Both the position numbers and the translations under genes were made by a program. A model generated the notes under the pieces. It saw only the letters and a list, made by a program, of their open reading frames with translations, was not told the origin of the DNA and searched no databases. DNA of 64,000 nucleotides from Planctomycetota bacterium (lineage in GTDB: Bacteria > Planctomycetota > Planctomycetia > Gemmatales > Gemmataceae), in the NCBI GenBank assembly GCA_016191165.1, contig JACPPF010000089.1, positions 1 to 64,000 of the forward strand, given 5' to 3'. This document shows, piece after piece, positions 48,707-58,122 of this stretch (its first letter is position 1; every line of letters begins with the position of its first letter).

Positions 48707-50905
48707 TTAGCGCCTCATTTCCAAAATCCCCCGCAGTTCGCGCACGCGTTCCAAATCCGCTCCGGCGGGCATCGCCTTCAGAAGATATTCGCAATCCGCC
48801 AGCGAACCGGCACGCTGACCCGCCTGAAAACGATAGACTGCGCGGGCCCAGCGTTCCTGATGCGCGTCCGCGTCGATCGCCACGATGCCGTCAAGATAGC
48901 GCAACATCGCGGCGCGATCGCGCTCGGATTCAGCCACGTTGATCAGGTTGTGCAACATGCGAATGACGATCGCCTTCTTGCTCGCCGGCGCGAAATCGTC
49001 CGCCGTCGGAGCGCGGCCCGTGACCTTTCTCACCTTCTCTTCCGCTTCCTTGCGCGAAACGGCCTTGCCATCGAAAACATCGACGTATTGCGCCTCCCCC
49101 TTTTTCGGCTCATGGCGCACGACGAAATGCCCCGGCAGCGGCACGCCGACCACGTTCAGCTTGAGCCGACGCGCGATCTCGAGGTAGAGAACCGAAAGCG
49201 TGATCGGCAAACCCTCGCGGTCGTCGATGACCTCGTTGAGGTAGCTGTTCGACCGCGAATAGTAGTCGCCGTGGCTGCCATGAAACCCGCGTTCCTTGAA
49301 CAAAAACTTGTTGAGCGCCGCCAGTGCCGCTTGCGGCTTCGCGTTCGCTGGAAGTTTTGCGGAAACCTGGCGTGCGAGACGATCAATCTCCTGGCGGTAG
49401 AAATCGACGTCGAGTTCCTCGTTGTCGAAACGGGCCACGAGCAGGGCGGCGCGGGCGAGATCGACCTGGGCGTCCGGCGCCTTGAAGACCTGGGCCAGCT
49501 CCGCCAGGCAGCGCTCGTGATGCACGCGCTGGGCAAGCTTGCGCAACTGCTCGGCCTGCCGATCCAGCTCGACCGCCCTGGCGCGCAGGAGCGCCTGGCT
49601 GTCCGCGGGAGAGTTGAGCAACGGCGCGAGATCCTTGGGAGTCGATTCCCGGTCGAGCGGGATCTTCGGGAGGGATTTCTCGAACGCCAAACGGACACCA
49701 GGACTGATCGCGCTGGTGGCGACCTTGGTCGCGGCCTGGAACTTCTTGAACTCCGCGATCGTGGTGCGGAACTTGGCCAGGCCGACCGTGGCGCCGTAAT
49801 ATTCGGGGTCCATCAGCTCGGTGATCTTTTCCTCGTTGATGTAGCAGGTGAATTTGTTCTTTTCGATGCGAACCTTGATGGTGTTCCAGTCGCCGGGGCG
49901 GTAGGCCTTCGTTTTTTCATCGTGGAGGATCTTCCACGAGAAGACGGTCGGCCCGTCGAAGCGCGTCAGGCGCACCTTGCCGCTGGTGGGGTAGAAGCCG
50001 TAGTGTTTGTCGGCGCCATCGCCGCCGAAGATGAGGCCCGCGGCGCCGGCCTCGTCGTCGAGTTTGACGGTGACGGTGATTTCGTAGGGGAACGCGGGCG
50101 GTTTGCGCTGGGACAGGCAGAGCGTGCGCCCGCCGAAGCCGGTGCCGGTCCCGCCGGCGAGGATGCGCCCCGCGCGTTGCCGCCAGCGCCCGCCGTGCAG
50201 GGTTTGCCATTCGGTCTTGTCCAGGGCGCCGATGGTGAGCCATTGCTCCATCGCGATTGGGTTGGGCCGGCTCAGGATTTTCTTGAGCGCGTTGATGGGA
50301 ATGGCGAAGCCGAGGTTGTTGGTGACGAGCGACTTCATGGTGACGATGCCGAGGACGCGCCCCTGGGCGTCGAGGATCGGGCCGCCCGAGTTGCCCTGCT
50401 CGATCGGGATGGCCAGTTGCAGCATCGACACGCCGTCAAAGTCGCGCTTGCCCGACAAAACGCCGGCGACCACGCTGTATTCCAGCCCGCGCGGATGGCC
50501 CAGCGCGACGATCGCCTGGCCTTGCTTGAGCTTCGTCGAATCGCCCAGAACCAGGGGCTTGAGCTTCTTCTTCGCGTCGATCTTGACGATGGCGAGATCG
50601 AGCTTGCGATCCGAAGCGTGGATCGTCGTCGCCTCGTGCCTGGAACCGTCGGCAAGCTGGACCGTGATGGGCCTCGCCTCGCCGATGACGTGAAAATTGG
50701 TGGCAATCAGCCCGTCCGCGCTGATGACGAAGCCGGTGCCCAGCCCCTGCTGCTTGCCGTCGCGCCCGGTGTAGAGGATGACCGCGACCGATTCCTTCGC
50801 CTGGACGGCGAGTTGCTCGACCGTCTTCTTTTCCTGGGGCAGCGCCAGTTTCGGCACGCATGCGATGATCAAACAGGCGACGGTGGACAAGCGAAAGCTA
50901 GGCAT
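48707..50905 (-). CDS. Trypsin-like protease / lectin-like / SirB1 transglutaminase-like fusion
   Basis: A 732-residue secreted protein (signal residues 1-23; GGGAG 7 bases upstream). Residues about 30-200 are a DegP/Trypsin_2 domain with a complete triad: His in GLIATNFHVIGEA, Asp in RKLDLAIVKID and Ser in EQGNSGGPILD. Residues about 230-390 are a concanavalin/DUF1080-like beta domain (FPYEITVTVKLDDEAGAAGL). From about 470 a SirB1-type transglutaminase core follows (GDYYSRSNSYLNEVIDDREG; LPITLSVLYLEIARRL; GVPLPGHFVVRH) with a C-terminal helical TPR-like region. Proteolysis, binding and transpeptidase-like chemistry are combined in one chain; targets are unknown. Confidence 0.85.
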   Translation of the reverse strand: MPSFRLSTVACLIIACVPKLALPQEKKTVEQLAVQAKESVAVILYTGRDGKQQGLGTGFVISADGLIATNFHVIGEARPITVQLADGSRHEATTIHASDRKLDLAIVKIDAKKKLKPLVLGDSTKLKQGQAIVALGHPRGLEYSVVAGVLSGKRDFDGVSMLQLAIPIEQGNSGGPILDAQGRVLGIVTMKSLVTNNLGFAIPINALKKILSRPNPIAMEQWLTIGALDKTEWQTLHGGRWRQRAGRILAGGTGTGFGGRTLCLSQRKPPAFPYEITVTVKLDDEAGAAGLIFGGDGADKHYGFYPTSGKVRLTRFDGPTVFSWKILHDEKTKAYRPGDWNTIKVRIEKNKFTCYINEEKITELMDPEYYGATVGLAKFRTTIAEFKKFQAATKVATSAISPGVRLAFEKSLPKIPLDRESTPKDLAPLLNSPADSQALLRARAVELDRQAEQLRKLAQRVHHERCLAELAQVFKAPDAQVDLARAALLVARFDNEELDVDFYRQEIDRLARQVSAKLPANAKPQAALAALNKFLFKERGFHGSHGDYYSRSNSYLNEVIDDREGLPITLSVLYLEIARRLKLNVVGVPLPGHFVVRHEPKKGEAQYVDVFDGKAVSRKEAEEKVRKVTGRAPTADDFAPASKKAIVIRMLHNLINVAESERDRAAMLRYLDGIVAIDADAHQERWARAVYRFQAGQRAGSLADCEYLLKAMPAGADLERVRELRGILEMRR

Positions 50906-50928
50906 GGTGGCTCTCCCAAGGTGTGCTC

Positions 50929-51056
50929 CCCTCTCCCTCTGGGAGAGGGGCCGGGGGTGAGGGCGCTGGGCCTACTGAAACTTCGATGAAGACTGCGCAG
51001 GCAACCAGCCAAACACCCTCACCCCCTACCCCTTTCCCATAGGGAAAGGGGAGAGA
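50929..51056. repeat. Pair of inverted 'CCCTCTCCC...GGGTGAGGG' REP-like elements
   Basis: CCCCTCTCCCTCTGGGAGAG plus GGGCCGGGGGTGAGGGC spans about 50929-50970. An inverted relative (CCCTCACCCCCTACCCCTTT ... AAAGGGGAGAG) spans 51018-51056. They sit between two minus-strand genes and could form a large hairpin. A related element lies inside a reading frame at 62428-62470. Confidence 0.75.
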
Positions 51057-51057
51057 A

Positions 51058-52776
51058 TCAATCCGGCTCCGGCGGGGGCATCGCTTTCAGGTCCGCCAGC
51101 GTCACGCTCATCTCGGCGCTCAGCGCACTCTGAACAGGCAGCTTCAGGACGAACTTGCTGCCCACGTTCACCTGGCTTTGCACGTCGATGTCGCCGCCAT
51201 GTTCACGCAGGATTTTTCGGCTCACCGGCAAACCGAGCCCGGTGCCGCGCGAACCCTTGCTGCTGCTGAACGGCTTGAATATCTCGCCCACGCGTTCCTT
51301 GGCAATCCCCGGTCCGTTGTCGAGGACGACAATGCGGACCCAGCCGGCCTCGCCGAGGCGGGTGCCGACCGTCACCTGCGGATCGGGCCGATCCTCCACG
51401 GCATCCAGCGCGTTGCCCACGATGTTGAGCAAGGCGCGATGAATCCCCTCCGGGTCGGCCTGAATGATCGGCAGGTTCTCGGTCAAATTCATCTCGAGCT
51501 TGACGTTCATTTCCTTCGCCCGCGGCGCCAGCAGCTCGTACACATCCTGAACGATCTCGTTGAGGTTCGTCGCCTCGACCGCGGGAACGCGCTCCTTGGA
51601 GTAACTGAGCATGTCCATGACGAGGTCGTAGATCTTGCCCTGGTTTTTCTCCGCCAGGCGCCAGCCCTGTTCGATGAGCTGTTCTTTTTTTTCCTTGAGC
51701 CCCATCTTGAGTATCTCGCTCCCCGAGCGCAGGCCCTGCAAGATGTTCTTGATATGATGCGACAGCGCGGCGATGGTCTGCCCGATGGCGGCGAGACGCT
51801 CGGCTTGCAGCATCGCGTGGTGGTAATGCGTCTCCTCGATCGCCAAAGCGGCCTGATGAGCAATCGCGATCGCCAGGGCCAGGTGGTCCTCGGTGAACTT
51901 GGCCGTGTGCTCCACGGCCTCGCGGCGCGGCGTCAGCGTGTCGAGATAGAGGACGCCGATCGATTCATGCCGGCCCTTCATCGGCACGCAAATGACCTCG
52001 CGAATGCCCAGTTGCAAAATACTCTGCCCGCTGGAAAACCGCTCGTCGCGCGCGGCGTCCGACGCCAGGAAGCCGATGCGTTCCTTGAGCGCGTGATCGA
52101 CAATCGTGCGCGACAGGGCGAATTTCTCCTGCTTATCCTCCGGCTTGCGCCAGCGCAACGCCTTGGGCTCCAGGGCCCCGGTTTCGGGATGCAACAGAAG
52201 AATGCACCCGCGGTCGGCGTCAATCGAGCGAAAGATCAACTCGAGGATGCGCTCGACCAGCTCATCGATGTCGAGAATATGACTGGTCGCCTGCCCCGCC
52301 TCGTACAGCACCGTGAGGTTGGCCAAAGCGCCTTGCAGCCAGGGAGAGTTTTTCTCCGGCTGCAACAGGAGCCTGCTCCCTTCAGCCTCGCCGATGGTCT
52401 TGATGATCGCGGAGGAAAGTTCCACGTCGGCGCGGGTGATTAGGTTGATCCTCTCGGCCAGATCGCTGGTGTGAGTCGTCGCGTCGTCGCGCCCCGTGCT
52501 GAACAGCAGCACGGTTTGACCTATGGCGAGGTGATCGCCCGCGTTCAAGTCGGCATGAGCCACCTTGGCATTGTTGACAAACGTGCCGTTGGCGCTGTGC
52601 AGATCAAAAACTTGATAGGCGCCGCCGAGGTGGCGGACCTCGGCATGACGGCGCGACACCTCGGTGTCGTGCAGCCGAATGTCGTTGGACGCATCACGCC
52701 CCAGCGAGACGACCGCCCCCGTCAGGTCGAACTGCTTGCCCTCATCAGCCCCTTTGATCACCAGCAGACGCGGCAC
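51058..52776 (-). CDS. Sensor histidine kinase with FHA and GAF domains
   Basis: The GTG at 52776 (AAGGAGG 9 bases upstream) gives 572 residues; a TTG at 52797 overlaps the ribosome site. An FHA domain occupies about 1-95 (VVSLGRDASNDIRLHDTEVS, RRHAEVRHLG, VFDLHSANGTFVNNAKV) and should bind phospho-threonine. A GAF domain spans about 150-320 (RILELIFRSIDADRGCILLL; REVICVPMKGRHESIGVLYL). The kinase core has His in IAALSHHIKNILQGL, N-box NIVGNALDAVED, G1 VVLDNGPGIA and G2 GTGLGLPVSRKILREHGG. No membrane segment is present, so it is a soluble kinase. No response regulator gene is adjacent. Confidence 0.92.
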   Translation of the reverse strand: MPRLLVIKGADEGKQFDLTGAVVSLGRDASNDIRLHDTEVSRRHAEVRHLGGAYQVFDLHSANGTFVNNAKVAHADLNAGDHLAIGQTVLLFSTGRDDATTHTSDLAERINLITRADVELSSAIIKTIGEAEGSRLLLQPEKNSPWLQGALANLTVLYEAGQATSHILDIDELVERILELIFRSIDADRGCILLLHPETGALEPKALRWRKPEDKQEKFALSRTIVDHALKERIGFLASDAARDERFSSGQSILQLGIREVICVPMKGRHESIGVLYLDTLTPRREAVEHTAKFTEDHLALAIAIAHQAALAIEETHYHHAMLQAERLAAIGQTIAALSHHIKNILQGLRSGSEILKMGLKEKKEQLIEQGWRLAEKNQGKIYDLVMDMLSYSKERVPAVEATNLNEIVQDVYELLAPRAKEMNVKLEMNLTENLPIIQADPEGIHRALLNIVGNALDAVEDRPDPQVTVGTRLGEAGWVRIVVLDNGPGIAKERVGEIFKPFSSSKGSRGTGLGLPVSRKILREHGGDIDVQSQVNVGSKFVLKLPVQSALSAEMSVTLADLKAMPPPEPD

Positions 52777-52800
52777 GGACGGAATCCTCCTTGGCAACTA

Positions 52801-52942
52801 TGGGAAGAACAACTTCCCAATCTTGCATTACGAGCCACGACCCTCAGCGAGCGGAGCACCCGCCGCCGTCACCGCTCCCTGACGGTCGCGGCTCGTTTGC
52901 GAATTGTGAATTCGGGAAACTATTCTTCCCAACGTTGCTTAA
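52801..52942. repeat. Palindromic repeat, family 'GCGACCGTCAGGGAGCG', copy 3, with extended outer arms
   Basis: Inner arms are 52830-52854 (several changes) and 52872-52896 (consensus). Outer imperfect arms extend to TGGGAAGAA at 52801 and TTCTTCCCA near 52924-52932, giving a 130-bp MITE-like palindrome. GCGGCTAAACAAT follows at 52951. Confidence 0.8.
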
Positions 52943-52968
52943 CCCAAGCGGGCGGCTAAACAATCCTA

Positions 52969-53628
52969 TCACAACGGCCCCAGTTCCGCGACGATTTCCA
53001 GCAGTCCATCCAGCAATCGATCGGGCCTGGCGGCCACCAGGGCCGCGCGATCTTCCGACCCGGTCGCCACCGCCCAGACGCGCACGCCAGCGGCACGCGC
53101 GGTCTGAATATCGACGAGCATGTCGCCCACATAAAGCGTGCGCTCTTTCGCCACGGCGAAATGCTCGACGGCGCGCAGCAACATGTCGGGCGCCGGCTTC
53201 GGGTGCGGCACCTCCTCGGGCCCGAGCACCACGTCGAAGGCGGCTGCCAGTTTCAGGTACTCCAGCAACTCCTGCGAAAACAGCCGCGGCTTGTTGCTGC
53301 ACAGCCCGACCTTCACGCCGCGCTGATGCAACGCCAGCACCAGGGTTGCCGCACCGGGGAGCAGTTCGGTCATCGTCCGCATCACCGTGGGATGATGAAC
53401 ACGATAGCACGCCAAATCCTCGGCAAGGTTCCCGTTGGGAATGGTATGCGTGAGTAAGTATTCCGCCCCGCGGCCAACATGCTGCTTCACCTCGGCGACG
53501 CTCAGCTTTCCCAGTCCACGTTGCGCCCGCACGTGATTGACGCTGCTGGCAATGGCCGAATAGCTGTCAGCGAGCGTGCCATCGAAATCGAAGGCGACCG
53601 CGGCGTAGTGGTGAATGGTTTCGGACAT
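52969..53628 (-). CDS. HAD-family phosphatase, phosphoglycolate phosphatase-like
   Basis: A 219-residue protein starting MSETIHHYAAVAFDFDGTLA. HAD motif I is DFDGTLAD (residues 14-21), motif II GLCSNKP near 110, motif III HPKPAPDML near 145 and motif IV YVGDMLVDIQTARAAG near 170. The helical cap (residues 20-85, VKQHVGRGAEYLLTHTIPNG) is of the C1 type found in Gph. It probably removes phosphate from 2-phosphoglycolate or a similar small substrate. It is transcribed divergently from the zinc-ribbon cyclase-like gene. Confidence 0.87.
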   Translation of the reverse strand: MSETIHHYAAVAFDFDGTLADSYSAIASSVNHVRAQRGLGKLSVAEVKQHVGRGAEYLLTHTIPNGNLAEDLACYRVHHPTVMRTMTELLPGAATLVLALHQRGVKVGLCSNKPRLFSQELLEYLKLAAAFDVVLGPEEVPHPKPAPDMLLRAVEHFAVAKERTLYVGDMLVDIQTARAAGVRVWAVATGSEDRAALVAARPDRLLDGLLEIVAELGPL

Positions 53629-53840
53629 GCCGTGCTCGGTGCGGGTGGGAAGGAAGCGCTGTCGTCTCTTTTTATATGAACGCCCTCGTCGCGAGTGCAG
53701 GCGAAATCGGGCGAGCGGAACTCAGGCAGGCGACGACGAATCTCCTTGCGATTCCAGGATCGATTCGTTAAAAACAGGGACGATGCCGTATAGGCAGCAA
53801 GTTGGACTGTACTGGTCTCGGTCGAGGAAGGAGAGAATTT

Positions 53841-55331
53841 GTGCCCAGCTTCAAACCATGCCCGAAGTGCCATAATCCGCTGGAAATCCCGGACCCGCCG
53901 CAAGAGCAATTCCACTGCTCGCATTGCGGAGCGGCCATCGGCCGAAAGAAGGAACGGGCCGCTGCGCCATCGGAAGGCATCACGGCAATCCCGGCTGCGC
54001 CCGCCCCGGTCGCCGCACCAACCGGGGCGCCGGGGCCGTCGGTGGAGGTTCCCGCATCGGGCTCCGGGCGCGGCGTCTTGATCGCCCTCGGGCTGATCGG
54101 CGGCTTGATCCTGCTCGCCATGATTCCCGTGGCCTGCCTGGGAACGGCGTGGTTTTTTGACGGGGAAAGCAAAAAAACGCCCCACGAGGTTATGCCCAAA
54201 GAGATTGCCAACGACAACTCCACGCCCAAGAAAAAGGTAACACCGCCGGACCCGCGCATCAAGATCGTGCAGCCTTCCGTGGACAAGGGGGTCGCCTATC
54301 TCAAAAAACAGATCCCGAGCCTCCAGGCGTATCGCGGCGGCTACCTCGGCCTGATCGGCTTGACGCTGCTGGAATGCGGCGTGCCCCCGGACGACCCGGC
54401 GATTCTGAAGATTGCGGAGTACATTCGCAAAGGGGCGCCCGGCATGAGCCAGGTTTACGACCTGGCGGCTTCATTGTTCTTCTTGAACCGCTGGCACGAG
54501 CTTCGGCCCCTTGACGAAAAAGACGGCAAGATGGCCCGTGGTTTCGCGCTGCGCATCATTGCCGGTCAGGTAAATTCCGGCATCTGGGGCTATCAAGGCG
54601 TCGTGCTTGCGCCGGACCAAGAGGCCAAGCTGCTCACTTCCTTGCGCGCGGGGACCTACCAGCCGACCGGGGCGCGAGTGGTGTCGATGTCCAACACCCA
54701 GTTCGCCATGCTGGCGGTGTGGGGCGCGCGCAAGCACGGCGTGCCAGTCCGCGCGCCCCTCCTTGCGCTGGCGGCCTATTTCCACGCCAACCAGAATCCC
54801 GACGGTTCCTGGAATTATCCCAACCACAGCCTCAAGGCCACGAGCACCTGCGCCGGCCTGATTTCGCTGGCGATCGAGATGGCCCTTCTGGAGGACAAGG
54901 AATTCAACCCCACCCGGCGCGTGCCCGAGGTCACAAAAAAGAAGAAGCAAGCCGACGTGGAAAAGGCCTTCGCCTTCGTCGCCAAGACGATTGGCCGAAA
55001 GCTCAGTGACCCAGTCGCCCACCGCCAGTATGGCGGGCGCCTATTCAATGCCGACGCCGGCGGGGATCTCTATTTCCTGTGGACTCTCGAGCGCGTCGGC
55101 GTCATCTACTCGAAGGAAGTGATAGCCGGCAAGAACTGGTATGATTGGGGATATCCCATCGTGATGAAAGCGCAACAGCCCGATGGCAAATGGAACGAAG
55201 GGCACGGCGTGTTAAGCGGCGGCCCGCTCAGCGACACTCCCTTCGCCCTCCTCTTCCTCAAACGCGCCAATATCGCCAGGGACCTGACCGAATTCATCCG
55301 CACCCGCGGCGAAAGCATCATCGTGCCGTAG
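53841..55331 (+). CDS. Zinc-ribbon membrane protein with prenyltransferase/squalene-cyclase-like barrel
   Basis: A 496-residue protein from GTG 53841 (AAGGAGAG upstream). Residues 6-36 form a zinc ribbon (CPKC...CSHCG). A Pro/Ala linker leads to one transmembrane helix at about 75-103 (GVLIALGLIGGLILLAMIPV). The remaining 380 residues are an alpha/alpha barrel of the terpenoid cyclase/prenyltransferase type: VDKGVAYLKKQI, GGYLGLIGLTLLECG, NPDGSWNYPNHSLKATSTCA and QQPDGKWNEGHG are its repeats. The DxDD or DCTAE catalytic motifs of cyclases were not found, so it may be a non-catalytic binding barrel. Confidence 0.82.
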   Translation: MPSFKPCPKCHNPLEIPDPPQEQFHCSHCGAAIGRKKERAAAPSEGITAIPAAPAPVAAPTGAPGPSVEVPASGSGRGVLIALGLIGGLILLAMIPVACLGTAWFFDGESKKTPHEVMPKEIANDNSTPKKKVTPPDPRIKIVQPSVDKGVAYLKKQIPSLQAYRGGYLGLIGLTLLECGVPPDDPAILKIAEYIRKGAPGMSQVYDLAASLFFLNRWHELRPLDEKDGKMARGFALRIIAGQVNSGIWGYQGVVLAPDQEAKLLTSLRAGTYQPTGARVVSMSNTQFAMLAVWGARKHGVPVRAPLLALAAYFHANQNPDGSWNYPNHSLKATSTCAGLISLAIEMALLEDKEFNPTRRVPEVTKKKKQADVEKAFAFVAKTIGRKLSDPVAHRQYGGRLFNADAGGDLYFLWTLERVGVIYSKEVIAGKNWYDWGYPIVMKAQQPDGKWNEGHGVLSGGPLSDTPFALLFLKRANIARDLTEFIRTRGESIIVP

Positions 55332-55374
55332 GTTCCTGGGCGGCGCCCAAGGTGGTGCGAGCCCCGCGGCGAAA

Positions 55375-56784
55375 TCACTTCTTGGAAGGTGTCCGTGCTT
55401 TACGCCGTTCGCCTTGATGAACCATCGTGAATTGATCGAGCACGTCGCCATTCACGTCCACCTGCCAGCCGCGCAGGGTGCGGTCGTCGAATTCGAGCAC
55501 GAGACTGGACGGAATCGCCAGGCCACGGTTTTTTCCCTGGGCGGCCGGGAATGGAATCATGGCGGGATGGGTCAGCTCGCGTTTCTTGCGCGAACCGCCG
55601 CCGGTGCCCGAGACGATGTACATCGTGCCGCCGCCCGGCGCCGCGGGCTTAACCATCGGGACCGAGCGGCCATCACTCGAGTGCTTTACGTGTTTTTTCG
55701 GATCGAACGTTTTCGACGTCCCGAGGTGGCCGTGCAATAGGTAAGAACGCTGATAGGTGTGATCGTGCCCGGACACCGCCAGATCGACGCCGTGGCGATC
55801 GAACATCGGTACGAGCCGGGCACGCAACTGCTTGAGCGGACCGTTGGTGTCGCTGTTGTAATCGCCCTGACAATAGACCGGGAAATGCTGCACGACGACG
55901 ATCCACTCCTGACCGGTCGCGCCTAAATCCTTCTCGAACCAGGCCAGTTGCTTCTTCCACGGCAAATGGGCCTCGTCGGTGGTTTCTTCCAGCCAGCGTT
56001 TCCAGGGATCGAGAACGACCAGGTGCAAATTGGCGATGTCGGCCGAGTAGTAGAACATGCTCCCCGAGGGGGTGCCGCCGGCCTTGGCGCGCGCGTTGGT
56101 GGTGAAGAGGTACTTGTAGGCGTCGTCGAGGTCGTGGTTCCCGGTGCAAGGCCAAAGTGGGGTGTGGCGCAATTCGTCGGCATACACGTTGAAGAAGGAG
56201 GCCTGGTATTGTTCATCGGTTCCGGTGGGATAGCTGTTGTCGCCCAGCAGGATGATGCCGTCGAGCGGTTGTCCCTTGTTGAACTTGCGAAAACCGTTGC
56301 GAACGAGGATTGGATCCATCGGCGCCTTGGCGGCCAGCACGGTCTTCAGGTCATCGCTGCGCGGGCGATTGCTGCCGGAATCGCCGAGCAGCCAGAAACG
56401 CAGCTTGTGAGCCTTGCCGATCGGCGGCGCGGTGCGAAACCAGTGCTGTTCATCGGCGCCGCACAGGGTCGCCCGGTCCGCTTCGAGGGCGTAGTAATAT
56501 TTCGTATCGGGCTCCAGTTTGTCGATGGTCGCCTGCCAGTCGCGCACGCCGGGGAAGTGGCGCGGCAGTTCCCTGGCTTCGAGGGCGCTTTCGAGTTTAT
56601 CAGGCGATTTGCCAAAGCGCACGACGGAGGTGTAGCGCACGGAATCGTCGGTGCGCCAGCGGATCGTCATGCTGGTGGAGGTTGGCACCTGGAGGTAAGG
56701 CGCCCGCCGCAGTTCGGCTGATTGCGCCGTCAGAGCCGGAATGACAAAAAAGCAAACGATGGCGGAGCATTGGAATCGATTCAT
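55375..56784 (-). CDS. Secreted purple acid phosphatase-like metallophosphoesterase
   Basis: A 469-residue protein with a signal peptide (1-22). A fibronectin-III-like N-terminal domain (APYLQVPTSTSMTIRWRTDD) spans about 25-120. The metallophosphoesterase core then shows the five motif blocks: LLGDSGSNR, IILLGDNSYPTG, PCTGNHDLDD, WIVVVQHFPVYCQGD and VSGHDHTYQRS. This set provides the Asp, Asn, His and Tyr ligands of a two-metal centre. The enzyme likely removes phosphate from exogenous phosphoesters. It is convergent with the cyclase-like gene. Confidence 0.9.
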   Translation of the reverse strand: MNRFQCSAIVCFFVIPALTAQSAELRRAPYLQVPTSTSMTIRWRTDDSVRYTSVVRFGKSPDKLESALEARELPRHFPGVRDWQATIDKLEPDTKYYYALEADRATLCGADEQHWFRTAPPIGKAHKLRFWLLGDSGSNRPRSDDLKTVLAAKAPMDPILVRNGFRKFNKGQPLDGIILLGDNSYPTGTDEQYQASFFNVYADELRHTPLWPCTGNHDLDDAYKYLFTTNARAKAGGTPSGSMFYYSADIANLHLVVLDPWKRWLEETTDEAHLPWKKQLAWFEKDLGATGQEWIVVVQHFPVYCQGDYNSDTNGPLKQLRARLVPMFDRHGVDLAVSGHDHTYQRSYLLHGHLGTSKTFDPKKHVKHSSDGRSVPMVKPAAPGGGTMYIVSGTGGGSRKKRELTHPAMIPFPAAQGKNRGLAIPSSLVLEFDDRTLRGWQVDVNGDVLDQFTMVHQGERRKARTPSKK

Positions 56785-56803
56785 GGCGGGCTCCGTTTAA
56801 TGC

Positions 56804-56893
56804 GTTTAGCCGCGACCCGAAGGGGAGCGCTGGCGCTTTCCTTTCCGATGGCAAAATCGCCAGCACGCGCTCCCCTTCGGGTCGCGGCTAAAC
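56804..56893. repeat. Inverted repeat with GTTTAGCCGCG ... CGCGGCTAAAC ends
   Basis: Arms of about 30 bp (GTTTAGCCGCGACCCGAAGG..., 56804-56835 and 56859-56893) flank a 24-bp loop. The outer end CGGCTAAACAATT is shared with 26842-26856 and 52951; an isolated half copy is at 63637-63655. It lies between two minus-strand genes. Confidence 0.8.
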
Positions 56894-56913
56894 AATTGTA
56901 TTCGGCGATAAGC

Positions 56914-58122
56914 TTATTGTTTCGCCGGTCCTTGGCGTTGAAAGCGCACTAGCTCGACCGCGTAATCCTCGACGCCGACGTTCACCTGCCCGTTGGTTAT
57001 TGGCAATGCCATCCAGGCGCCCTTGGCGCGATCGTAGCCTTCCGCTTTCTTGATGCCGGCGTTCAACGAAAAGGTTACCTTCTGCGTTTCATACGGGTTG
57101 TGACAGGCCAGGATGAGCACGTCGCGCTTGCCGCCGTCCTTGCTCACGCCGATCAGTATTTCTCCTGATTTCACCTGGAACCACGAATCCTTGGGGATCG
57201 GCGTCAAGCCGCCCGGAATCACGGCAGCGGGTAGCGGCTTGTTTTTCGTGTCTCTGGTGATGGGCGTCGAGTAGACGGCGCTGGGCGTGCCGAGCTTCAT
57301 CAACTCCGCGCCGACCGAGGCGAATTTCGCGTTGACTTTTTGAACGTCCCTGCCCAGGGCGTCCAGTTCCATCTTGGCATTCACGATGCCGCCGGCGTAA
57401 TGATACATGTAACCCTTGAGGCCGAACGGAATCGAGGTGGCAATGGTATAGCCCGCGCGGTTGGGATTGCCCTTGCCGACGAGCCCCGGGTTGGCGGCAT
57501 CGTAGCGGAGAAACGGAACCTGGCGCGCCCTGGCGACGTTGAAGGCCTGGTTGAGATGTCCCCAGTGCCCGCCGCGGGTCCAGTGAAAATCGTAGTAGCC
57601 GAAGGCGTCCATGCCAATCACCTTGCTGACCTTGCTCATGCGATAGCTGCCGACGTAGGCGGGGTGGGTGCCGTCCCATTCTTGCACATTCTTGACATCG
57701 CGCGATCTCCCCGGCGCGGTGCCCGCGATGTTGTCGCTCCACAGGTGATAGCCATAGACGGTTGGATCGTTGCGCAGGCTGCCCAGGAGTTTCTTGCACG
57801 CATCGACGTTCTTGTAAACATGGTGCGGGGCGGCCACGAGATCGACGAAAATCTGGATGTCGTGTTTCTTGCAGATGGCGGCACGCTGGGGATCATAGAT
57901 GCCAAGGATCACGTTGAAGTTCGCCGCCTTGATCGTCTGGATCATCTTTTCGAACGCGGCCGGGTCTTTGGGGAAATGATCGCCGGCGTAGCCTTTATTG
58001 AAGATGATGGCGAAACGTTTCGGCTGCCGTTGTGATTTGCCGTCCTGAGCATGAAGGACGCCGCTGGTGGCGAGCGTGACAAGCAAGGCGAAAAAAGGGA
58101 GCCTGGCCAAATGATGACGCAT
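56914..58122 (-). CDS. Secreted TIM-barrel-like protein of unknown function
   Basis: A 402-residue protein with a signal peptide (MRHHLARLPFFALLVTLATS). Alternating strands and helices (FAIIFNKGYAGDHFPKDPAA; NFNVILGIYDPQ; IQIFVDLVAAPHH; GYHLWSDN; VIGMDAFGYYDFHW) suggest a glycoside-hydrolase-like TIM barrel, followed by a small beta domain at the C-terminus (KVTFSLNAGIKKAEGYDRAK). The catalytic residues are not identifiable by eye. It is the next gene after the purple acid phosphatase-like gene on the same strand, separated by a palindrome. It may act on an extracellular glycan. Confidence 0.75.
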   Translation of the reverse strand: MRHHLARLPFFALLVTLATSGVLHAQDGKSQRQPKRFAIIFNKGYAGDHFPKDPAAFEKMIQTIKAANFNVILGIYDPQRAAICKKHDIQIFVDLVAAPHHVYKNVDACKKLLGSLRNDPTVYGYHLWSDNIAGTAPGRSRDVKNVQEWDGTHPAYVGSYRMSKVSKVIGMDAFGYYDFHWTRGGHWGHLNQAFNVARARQVPFLRYDAANPGLVGKGNPNRAGYTIATSIPFGLKGYMYHYAGGIVNAKMELDALGRDVQKVNAKFASVGAELMKLGTPSAVYSTPITRDTKNKPLPAAVIPGGLTPIPKDSWFQVKSGEILIGVSKDGGKRDVLILACHNPYETQKVTFSLNAGIKKAEGYDRAKGAWMALPITNGQVNVGVEDYAVELVRFQRQGPAKQ

